Shown piece by piece: positions 54,649-61,442 of a DNA stretch of 64,000 nt. Positions within the stretch are counted from its first letter, which is position 1; the number at the start of each line of letters is the position of its first letter. Origin of the DNA: Bacteroidota bacterium (GTDB lineage Bacteria; Bacteroidota; Bacteroidia; Chitinophagales; Saprospiraceae); NCBI GenBank assembly GCA_003045895.1, contig PZPC01000017.1, positions 1-64,000 of the forward strand, read 5' to 3'. The notes under the pieces are model-generated. The model ran no database searches and was not told the DNA's origin. It worked only from the letters and a program-made list of their open reading frames with translations. The translations under genes and the position numbers were made by a program.

Positions 54649-55203
54649 CGGTGCTGCTTCGATTTTAGAGCTTGTTTCAGTAATGTTTCGCATTCTTTTC
54701 GAATCCAGAGGTTCCCAGGCTACCAGCCAGTCGGGTTCGAGGTAAGGCAGGCAAGCCTGAATAGCGCGAAAATAAAGCCGCGGCCGGCCTCGGTGCGGGG
54801 TAAGGTGCACGGCAAAACAAGCTGCCACATCCTGGGGTTCCGGTGCTAAACCGCCTATAAAACGGTCTAAAATATTGTTCCAATAGCCATAGCAGGACGC
54901 TAATACCAGGTGCCCCGGCACTTCCAGTTCCAGCACATTGATGCCTCCTGCCAGTTGATAACCAAACAACAAGGCGTCGGCACAATCCTCATCGGGCTTG
55001 CCGCCCAAACGATTCACCGAATGCCAGGCCCATACCGGCGCATTTTCGCCGACAGGTATGTCGCGCAGCGCCATTTGCCCGCCCATCCAGCGAAAGGCAT
55101 TTTGCCAGCGTTCACCGGGCACGTGTGCCCAGGCACACACGTAGCGTTCGCCTTTTTGCAGGGTTTCAAGTACGGAAGGATGTTGGTAAGACCAGAGCCG
55201 CAT
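54625..55203 (-). CDS. DUF3841 family protein
   Basis: Protein of 192 aa starting MRLWSYQHPSVLETLQKGE. It carries the DUF3841 pattern (AFRWMGGQMALR, then PVWAWHSV and a Cys-containing SCYGYWNNILDRF region). The family function is unknown. The last 15-17 residues (about 54625-54675) are encoded by sequence antisense to the LytTR relic and to a 15-mer shared with the MITE edge, so the native C-terminus appears replaced by junk. Activity may still be intact because the conserved core ends before that point. Confidence 0.75.
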   Translation of the reverse strand: MRLWSYQHPSVLETLQKGERYVCAWAHVPGERWQNAFRWMGGQMALRDIPVGENAPVWAWHSVNRLGGKPDEDCADALLFGYQLAGGINVLELEVPGHLVLASCYGYWNNILDRFIGGLAPEPQDVAACFAVHLTPHRGRPRLYFRAIQACLPYLEPDWLVAWEPLDSKRMRNITETSSKIEAAPQQITTRV

Positions 55204-55256
55204 GCTGTTCGTTTTTAGGTTGTTGCTTCATAGTAGGGTAAAAGAAAATGATAACC

Positions 55257-55307
55257 AATGAGTTACAAAAATGGTATTTCAATTCAATTTTTGCAAATTA
55301 ACTCATT
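55257..55307. promoter_or_regulatory. Perfect dyad in the divergent spacer (operator or structured leader)
   Basis: AATGAGTTA (55257-55265) and TAACTCATT (55299-55307) form a perfect 9-bp inverted repeat, with CAAAAAT/ATTTTTG as a second nested pair. It lies between the divergent DUF3841 gene and the secreted alpha/beta hydrolase gene. Confidence 0.45.
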
Positions 55308-55428
55308 AGATTGTTCCAAAACATGTTTCCGCATCCGATAGTTCCTACCTATTATTGCAATGATCAGCGCCAGAGCGCATCCATAGTTCGGGTCCAGTTG
55401 TTATGGATAACGTTGAAATCCATTATCA

Positions 55429-56400
55429 ATGAAAACAAGCTTCTTTTTGATGAGTCTTTTCTTGTTAAATACCGTATCCGCACAAACCCACGTAAACTAT
55501 CCGCATCAGCAAGTAAGGGTATCTGACCACTCGCAAAAACCGACCGGATTTTGGTTATTCGAGCCCACAGCACCCGTACCTGATGCAGCCAAAGTGATCG
55601 TCCTCCTCCATGGATACGGTGGCTACAATCCGATGATCTACGGATCATGGATAAAGCACCTGGTTTTGCAGGGCAACACGGTTATTTTTCCGCGTTACCA
55701 GCGCAACATGGTCTTCCCGAGGCCGTCCCGTTTTGTTAAAAATACGGCAAAAGGGATCCAACAGGCGCTGCAATTATTGGCCACCGAAGGCCATGTGCCT
55801 CCACTGCGCGGCGCTGAACCCATTCATTATATTGGCCACTCTTACGGCGGCGTGATCGCCTCGAATTTGGCCGTCCACAGCGATCAGTGGTCATTGCCCA
55901 AACCAGCGGGTATTTTCTTAATCGCGCCAGGATCGGGGCCATTTAAAGGAGCCGTACTTGAGGATTACGACAGCTTATCGGATAGCCTAAAAATGCTGAT
56001 CGTGACCCACCAAAACGATTGGGTGGTCGGCAGTATGCTGGGCGAAAGAATTTTCAACGAATCCAGCCCTTTAATGGACAAATACCTTTTTGACCACCGG
56101 GCTTTTTCCAGCGGAGGGGATACCATCTGGGCCCACCACAATGAGGCTTACGCCCTAGATCTGGAATTTGATGCGGGCATTAGAAATTATACGGCCAGGC
56201 GGGCATTACAAATTGGTCGGACGGATGCCGTCAACTATAACTTTCTCTGGCCTTTATTTGACCGGCTTATGCGGGCCACCGAGAAAGAAGAAACGGTTTT
56301 CAGTGATTTAAGGCAAAAAAACGGGAAGTTTTATTTCCCGTTCGTGTTAAAAAAGGATAGCCCGGTACAATGGATTGAAGTGAGACGGCCTTTCAATTAA
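55429..56400 (+). CDS. Secreted alpha/beta hydrolase
   Basis: Protein of 323 aa with a signal peptide (cleavage after NTVSAQ near residue 19). The alpha/beta hydrolase core shows VIVLLHGYGGYNP for the oxyanion hole and IGHSYGG for the Ser nucleophile (near residue 137). The catalytic Asp is probably in THQNDWVVG and a His follows in the HHNEAY region. No T9SS sorting domain, so it is probably periplasmic. Likely an esterase or lipase-type hydrolase; the substrate is unknown. It is a single gene, followed by REP-like palindromes. Confidence 0.82.
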   Translation: MKTSFFLMSLFLLNTVSAQTHVNYPHQQVRVSDHSQKPTGFWLFEPTAPVPDAAKVIVLLHGYGGYNPMIYGSWIKHLVLQGNTVIFPRYQRNMVFPRPSRFVKNTAKGIQQALQLLATEGHVPPLRGAEPIHYIGHSYGGVIASNLAVHSDQWSLPKPAGIFLIAPGSGPFKGAVLEDYDSLSDSLKMLIVTHQNDWVVGSMLGERIFNESSPLMDKYLFDHRAFSSGGDTIWAHHNEAYALDLEFDAGIRNYTARRALQIGRTDAVNYNFLWPLFDRLMRATEKEETVFSDLRQKNGKFYFPFVLKKDSPVQWIEVRRPFN

Positions 56401-56410
56401 ATGTGTGCTT

Positions 56411-56531
56411 CCCGTGCCGTAGGTACGGCATCTAAATCAATACCGTACCTACGGCACGGCTAATCTATGGGTGAAACAATTTTCTACCGATAGCGCGTCC
56501 CTAGAGGCACGCTTCCCTTATAATAAGGGCG
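56411..56531. repeat. REP-like palindromic repeat cluster
   Basis: CCGTGCCGTAGGTACGG (56412-56428) is perfectly repeated in inverse at 56443-56459 with a 14-nt loop. Downstream, the palindrome CCCTTATAATAAGGG lies at 56515-56529. The intervening GTGAAACAATTTTCTACCGATAG-like stretch has the look of Bacteroidetes extragenic repeats. The first stem directly follows the hydrolase stop and probably terminates it. Confidence 0.65.
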
Positions 56532-56572
56532 CATTATCGCATATTCATTGTTGTAGTGCGTTTTCAATTGCT

Positions 56573-56695
56573 CTAAATAACTAGCCTCCCAGCGTTTATT
56601 TCCTTGTAGTTCGGATTTACCACTAACCAACTTTTCTCACCATCTGTGAAACCACCCAAATTATCATCAGCCCACTGGTCTATTAACTTAGCTTT
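56573..56695 (-). pseudogene. GH13 alpha-glucosidase/amylase fragment
   Basis: A 40-codon minus-strand frame contains QWADDNLGGFTDGEKSWLVV and then NPNYKEIN. This is the diagnostic MQW-DD-N-GFT-G-W-VNPNYKEIN block of GH13 oligo-1,6-glucosidase/sucrose-isomerase-type enzymes. Both sides end in stops, and no other part of a GH13 gene is present. It overlaps the 3' end of the adjacent GH32 gene by 8 bp. It is a relic of a glucan/sucrose gene once next to the GH32 operon. Confidence 0.6.
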
Positions 56696-58943
56696 TTATA
56701 AATTTCACTACCTGCTGGTTTACACGCAGGAAATAAATGCCCGCCCCCAGTTCCCAGACGGCAATGCTGCCTTGACCTGGCATCAGCACGCCCGATTTCA
56801 ACACCACCCCGGCGGTGTCCATAATGGAAAACATCTGGTTTTCAGGCAAACTTTCTTTGAAATACAAGATCGCGCTTACTGGGTTCGGGTAAATTTCAAG
56901 GCGGGTGCTTCCGACAATTTCTTCCACTGCATTCGGAAAATCCCACACCGTTTTCAATGTCCAAAAATCAAACCCGGCAATCGTTGCATCGTTGCTTCCT
57001 TCCTGAAAAAACGACAGCCCCAGCGCCGTTTCTGTAGGAAAAATGCGGGCGGTAATCACTCGCTCGCCTTCGCCTGCGAACACCTCGACGGACGAGCGGT
57101 CTACGTAAATATGCAGGTGAACCGTATCGGGCGCCATCTCCAGTGGCGCTTTAAAATAAGTGTTAAAATCCCCGTCGAAGTCGCCGTCACTGGCGTTGCT
57201 TCTGTCCAGGTATATCTCGTTTTGCTGGCTATCATAGCCGATTTCAGTGAAATGGCTGCCGCCCGTGCGTACCCTGATTCCTACTTTGTTTGAATTGCCG
57301 GGAACGAGTTGCATTTGTAGCTCATAGGTGTTGCCGGAAATGGAATTATCGCTGATGAATTGGTTGGCTTGCGCCAAATTTTCATCAAAAAATTGGAAAT
57401 GCGCTTCCCGCAACGAATCCAGTTCCACGATGGGTCGCTGTACCAACCGAAGCCCAAAAGGGAACTGCCTCAAACCGATGGATCGGGGAATCGTCATGCT
57501 GCCCCGCCAGGGAGAAGTAGGGAGATTGCCGGCATACGACCAGTTGCTCATCCAGCCGAGCCAGACCCTTTGATAAAGGTCCTGCGGGCTGTTTTCCCAG
57601 GAGCGTCCGGCGTAGTTGTCCGGCCCGTAGTCCGCCCAAAAGCCATTGGGGAGAGGGGAGACAGCCGGTTCGTAAGAAAAAAGAATATGGTCAACGTTGA
57701 TGTGCCCCCAGCCGTCGGAGTGGTTGTCCACAATCTGGATGCGGGCCTCTTGTCCGATTAAATCACTTACGTCCCAATTCTCCCAGGTGAGTAATTCACT
57801 GTCTTTTCCTGTTGCCGTCCGCAGGTTGCTACCGTTGATTTGTAGCCTGATTTCCGTCTCTCCTGGATGGTTGCCGCCGCCAATGAGGAAATTGATGAAG
57901 GGCTTTTCGATGATAAAGTTTGTGGAAGTCAATGTTCCTGTCGGGGTATCGCCGTTGATAAAAGTATTAACAAAACCGTTGTTCAAATAACCTGAAACGG
58001 TCTGTTGCCCATTGAATGTGCCCGTCGCTGGTGCATTGCCAAAGGCCGCTCCAATTTTGAACCAGCCATCATAATTTCCACTCTCAAAATCTTCGAAAAT
58101 ATCGCCTTCCGGAACGGGTGCTTCTTGGTTCAATATATCTTGATATTGAGGTAGTAAGGTAAATTGTGAACCGTCAAAATCTCCCATAAAATACTGTGTG
58201 CCAGATCCGCCAAATGGCCCGCCGGGGTTGACACTGACTAAAAGCACCCATTTTTCCTCCCCCGTGTTTTCAACGATGATGGGAAAAAAGTCAGGGCATT
58301 CCCAGACCCCGCTATGTACGCCGATTTCTTCACCAAAATCACTTTCGAACACCCAGTCTTTCAAATTGGTAGAGGAATAAAATTTGATCCGGTCAAAGGC
58401 CGCAAGGGTCATCACCCATTTTGCTGTTGATTCATGCCAAAAGACCTGAGGATCACGAAAATCAGGGATGCCAGGGTTAGGAAGAACGGGGTTACCGCTG
58501 TACTTCGTCCAGGTCTGTCCCTCATCTGTGCTGTAAGCGATGCTCTGCCGTTGCTGGATACCTGCGTGAGTAAAAATGGAGATGAGTGCCTCATTCTCTG
58601 CGGTGTTAAAACCGGCGGTATTGTCCAAATCCACCACTGCGCCACCGGAAAATATTTGTCCCAAATTATCGGGAGACATTGCCACCGGAAGGTGTTCCCA
58701 ATGTACCATGTCAGTGGAAACAGCGTGGCCCCAAGACATATTCCCCCACTGGATACCGAAAGGATTATACTGGTACATTAGGTGATATTTTCCATTGTGA
58801 TAAACCATTCCGCAGGGATCGTTTATCCAGTTTCCTACAGGTGAGAAATGGAATTGCGGGCGATAGGGTTGGGTGTAGTCTTGAGCTGAAGTTTTGGCAT
58901 AGAAGCAGCAAATGACCAAGAAAAGTGTAAGTAACTTATTCAT
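56688..58943 (-). CDS. Secreted GH32 enzyme (levanase/inulinase/invertase family) with inserted beta-rich module and T9SS sorting domain
   Basis: Protein of 751 aa from ATG 58943 (MNKLLTLFL). An earlier in-frame ATG (59024) would run into a MITE and remove the signal-peptide N-terminus. The signal peptide ends at TSAQ. The five-bladed GH32 propeller shows the nucleophile Asp42 in WINDPCG, with Cys where most members have Asn. It also shows FRDPQVF (about 161) and the acid/base Glu in WECPDFF (about 213). A module of about 145 aa (about 279-421) interrupts the propeller before LGWMSNW. The C-terminal beta-sandwich and a T9SS type A sorting domain (IYPNPVSAI to GIYFLRV) follow. It acts on beta-fructans at the cell surface by family inference. 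Confidence 0.92.
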   Translation of the reverse strand: MNKLLTLFLVICCFYAKTSAQDYTQPYRPQFHFSPVGNWINDPCGMVYHNGKYHLMYQYNPFGIQWGNMSWGHAVSTDMVHWEHLPVAMSPDNLGQIFSGGAVVDLDNTAGFNTAENEALISIFTHAGIQQRQSIAYSTDEGQTWTKYSGNPVLPNPGIPDFRDPQVFWHESTAKWVMTLAAFDRIKFYSSTNLKDWVFESDFGEEIGVHSGVWECPDFFPIIVENTGEEKWVLLVSVNPGGPFGGSGTQYFMGDFDGSQFTLLPQYQDILNQEAPVPEGDIFEDFESGNYDGWFKIGAAFGNAPATGTFNGQQTVSGYLNNGFVNTFINGDTPTGTLTSTNFIIEKPFINFLIGGGNHPGETEIRLQINGSNLRTATGKDSELLTWENWDVSDLIGQEARIQIVDNHSDGWGHINVDHILFSYEPAVSPLPNGFWADYGPDNYAGRSWENSPQDLYQRVWLGWMSNWSYAGNLPTSPWRGSMTIPRSIGLRQFPFGLRLVQRPIVELDSLREAHFQFFDENLAQANQFISDNSISGNTYELQMQLVPGNSNKVGIRVRTGGSHFTEIGYDSQQNEIYLDRSNASDGDFDGDFNTYFKAPLEMAPDTVHLHIYVDRSSVEVFAGEGERVITARIFPTETALGLSFFQEGSNDATIAGFDFWTLKTVWDFPNAVEEIVGSTRLEIYPNPVSAILYFKESLPENQMFSIMDTAGVVLKSGVLMPGQGSIAVWELGAGIYFLRVNQQVVKFIKS

Positions 58944-58989
58944 AATTTCTGTTTTAAATAACGCGGTCCATGTGGATAAGAAAATTTTA

Positions 58990-59192
58990 GAGCTTGTTTG
59001 GGAATTTTGCGAACTGATTTTCAACGATTTATGGTTCTGGCTAAGGGATTAAAATTGAATTTAGCGGGCTAAATGAAATTTTCATGCCGACGCCAGGTTC
59101 ACAAATCCTTGAAAATCAGGAAGCATCAACCCTTTTCTATTCTTTAATTTGGGGTATTTGTATTTCACAAAATAAAATTCCCAAACAAGCTC
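58990..59192. mobile_element. 203-bp MITE with 19-bp terminal inverted repeats and TTA target duplication
   Basis: GAGCTTGTTTGGGAATTTT (58990-59008) and its exact complement at 59174-59192 bound a non-coding element. TTA lies directly outside both ends (58987-58989 and 59193-59195), as in IS5-family IS1031-type insertions, which make 3-bp TNA duplications. No transposase frame. It lies between the two GH32 genes, 47 bp upstream of the second one's ATG, and could alter its expression. Confidence 0.75.
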
Positions 59193-59222
59193 TTAGATAA
59201 AAACAACCCCCATCATTACCAT

Positions 59223-61442
59223 TCAATTTTTTAAAAACCTTCCGGCCCCTGTCTGCTCGCCTTTGGTAACTACTAAAAAATACACCCCGGCCGCCAACCC
59301 AGACACGCTCACCGAATTCGCCTGATTGAATTTAGTTTTTTGCAAAAACTCCCGCCCGTTCGCATCAAAAATTTTCACCTCAATAGGTGATGCAGTATCG
59401 TCGTTTTTCAAACTAAAGTTCAATACATCCCCTACCGGGTTGGGGAAAATCTCTAACTGCGTTTCATTTTTTTTTGAGCCCTCCCCAACAGCTGTCGGGA
59501 TACCCCAGATGGAATTTAGCTTCCATGCTTCCACGTTAAGCACTTCCACGCTGCCGTTTTCTGAAAACAAAGAAATATCATGTGCCGAAGATTGGGTGAA
59601 GGCGAGCGAGGTGATGTTGGTCCTGTAATCTTCCACATGTATTTCAACCGAAGATTGATCTACGAAAATATGCAGGTCAAGAATGCCGTCGGCGGACAGA
59701 TAAACCGGGACTTTGGTGACCCATTTCGAAGCGTAACTGAAAGGGGTAGCCATGCGGTCAATGGAAATGTTGGAAGTTTTGGCGTCGTAGCTGATGACAA
59801 ATTTCTGTCCGTTGCCCTCAGCCAGGTTCAGCCCAAAAACCTGGTTCTCGTTTTCGACGCTAAACGAAATTTTCATCTCATACACATTCCTGCTGGGGTC
59901 AAATTCGAGCTCATGGCCAGTACTGTCTACTGTGAAATTGCTTTCTTCAAAATCGCCGTAGCGAATGCTTTGAAACTCTTCAATCGGTTTTTGCAGCAGT
60001 TCGTAGCCGTTGCCCTGGTCAATGAGTTTCAATTCCTTTGGCAAGGATTCACATCCTTTCCAGGGTGTGGTTGGGACGCTTTGCGCATAGGCCCAGTTGC
60101 CCATCCACGCCAAGCCGATCGTGCGTTCGTCGTCCTCGTCGTAGTTGCGGAAAGTTTTATGGGCATAAAAATCGAAGCCCCAATCCATCCAGTTTGCGTT
60201 TTCTACCCGACTGTCGTACTGTACGTCCGAGAACACGATGTGGTCAACGATGATGTGCCCCCAGCCTGCGGTAGCATTGTCAAAGATTTCTAGGTGGGCT
60301 GTGTTGCCCAAGTATTGGGATACGTCAATGCCCCGCCACTGCATGCGCTCAGCGTTGGAGGTACTTTTGACGGTTTCGACGACTTGGTTATCCACTACGA
60401 TGTTGAATCCCACATTGGCCTGCGAACCGCCGCCGATTTGGAAATTGATGAACCGTTTTTCAATGATGAACTCGGGTGAAGTCATTTTTCCGGTAGTGAC
60501 ATCGCCGCCGTGATAGGAGTTGAGGTAGCCGAAACCCGTGAACCCATCCACTTGCTGCTGGTTGGGGAGTGTGCCGGAGGCAGGTGCATTGCCAAAGGCA
60601 GTTCCCTCTACCGTCCAGCCGACGAAGTCATTTTCAAAACCGGCAAAAAGCTCCCCTCGGACGTGATTGCCAGTTAGTAGATTGTCATTGGTATCAAGCG
60701 TAAAAGTGGAGCCATCGAAATCACCAACCCAGTACTGCATCCGGTTGGGCCCCATACCACAGGTCATTATCCATTTCATGTTGCTGGGGTCGTCGTTCAA
60801 TGGCAATTGGAAAAGGTCGGGCACTTCCCAAACCTCCTGTTTGGCACCCCGGTCGTTGAAAATACTTTCCAGCGTCCAATCCTTTAGGTTGGGGGAGGAA
60901 TAAATCTCAATGGCCCGGTCGATAGGTTTGGTGACAACCATAACCCAACGCCCGGTCTGCTCATGCCAGAAAACCTGCGGGTCACGGAAGTCGGGGCCAT
61001 TGTACGGGATGACTGGATTACCCTGATAGTACTGGAAACCCACATGGGTCAGGCTGAACGAAATTGCCTGCTGCTGGATGCTCGTCGAGTTTTGATTTAG
61101 GGTATAAACGGCAATCATGGCGGTGTCTTCTACCGTGTTAAAACCTGCGGTATTCTGCTCGTCAACCACCACGGAGCCACTCCAGTTTCCGTAGCCGCCG
61201 GGGGTGCCATAGAGAGCATTGGCATTGAGTTGCGTCCAATGCACAAGGTCTTCCGAAGTAAAATGCCCCCAGTAAAACAGGTGGTATTTTCCATTGTATT
61301 TTATCGGCCCATTGGGGTCGCCCATGAAGCCAAATTGGGGTGTAACGTGGAATTGAGGGCGGTAGGGTTCGGTATAGTCCTGCGCAATAGCTTTGGCATA
61401 CAAGCAACAAAGCACTAAGAAAAGTACAAGTAACTTTTTCAT
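59223..61442 (-). CDS. Secreted GH32-family enzyme, divergent paralogue, with inserted beta-rich module and T9SS sorting domain
   Basis: Protein of 739 aa. The signal peptide ends at AIAQ, then the same DYTxPYRPQFH start as its neighbour. The propeller motifs are altered: FMGDPNG (Asp42 kept, Trp-Met/Ile-Asn changed), FRDPQVF intact, and WEVPDLF where the usual Glu-Cys is Glu-Val. The same kind of module (about 261-406) sits before the LAWMGNW blade. A C-terminal beta-sandwich and T9SS type A sorting domain (IFPNPVGDV to GVYFLVV) follow. It is a tandem duplicate with changed pocket residues, so a different fructan linkage or chain preference is plausible. Its ATG overlaps the VCBS gene stop (ATGA). 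Confidence 0.9.
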   Translation of the reverse strand: MKKLLVLFLVLCCLYAKAIAQDYTEPYRPQFHVTPQFGFMGDPNGPIKYNGKYHLFYWGHFTSEDLVHWTQLNANALYGTPGGYGNWSGSVVVDEQNTAGFNTVEDTAMIAVYTLNQNSTSIQQQAISFSLTHVGFQYYQGNPVIPYNGPDFRDPQVFWHEQTGRWVMVVTKPIDRAIEIYSSPNLKDWTLESIFNDRGAKQEVWEVPDLFQLPLNDDPSNMKWIMTCGMGPNRMQYWVGDFDGSTFTLDTNDNLLTGNHVRGELFAGFENDFVGWTVEGTAFGNAPASGTLPNQQQVDGFTGFGYLNSYHGGDVTTGKMTSPEFIIEKRFINFQIGGGSQANVGFNIVVDNQVVETVKSTSNAERMQWRGIDVSQYLGNTAHLEIFDNATAGWGHIIVDHIVFSDVQYDSRVENANWMDWGFDFYAHKTFRNYDEDDERTIGLAWMGNWAYAQSVPTTPWKGCESLPKELKLIDQGNGYELLQKPIEEFQSIRYGDFEESNFTVDSTGHELEFDPSRNVYEMKISFSVENENQVFGLNLAEGNGQKFVISYDAKTSNISIDRMATPFSYASKWVTKVPVYLSADGILDLHIFVDQSSVEIHVEDYRTNITSLAFTQSSAHDISLFSENGSVEVLNVEAWKLNSIWGIPTAVGEGSKKNETQLEIFPNPVGDVLNFSLKNDDTASPIEVKIFDANGREFLQKTKFNQANSVSVSGLAAGVYFLVVTKGEQTGAGRFLKN

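Noticed and set aside
56470-56640. 50-codon minus-strand frame overlapping the GH13 relic (reads RWEASYLEQLKTHYNNEY)
   Set aside because: It looks mildly protein-like, but it shares bases with the better-supported GH13 fragment, has no ATG and ends within the REP-like repeat. Left unassigned.
58944-59024. 27-codon N-terminal extension of the first GH32 protein
   Set aside because: It would start inside the MITE and place a hydrophilic stretch before the signal peptide. ATG 58943 gives a normal leader like that of the paralogue.
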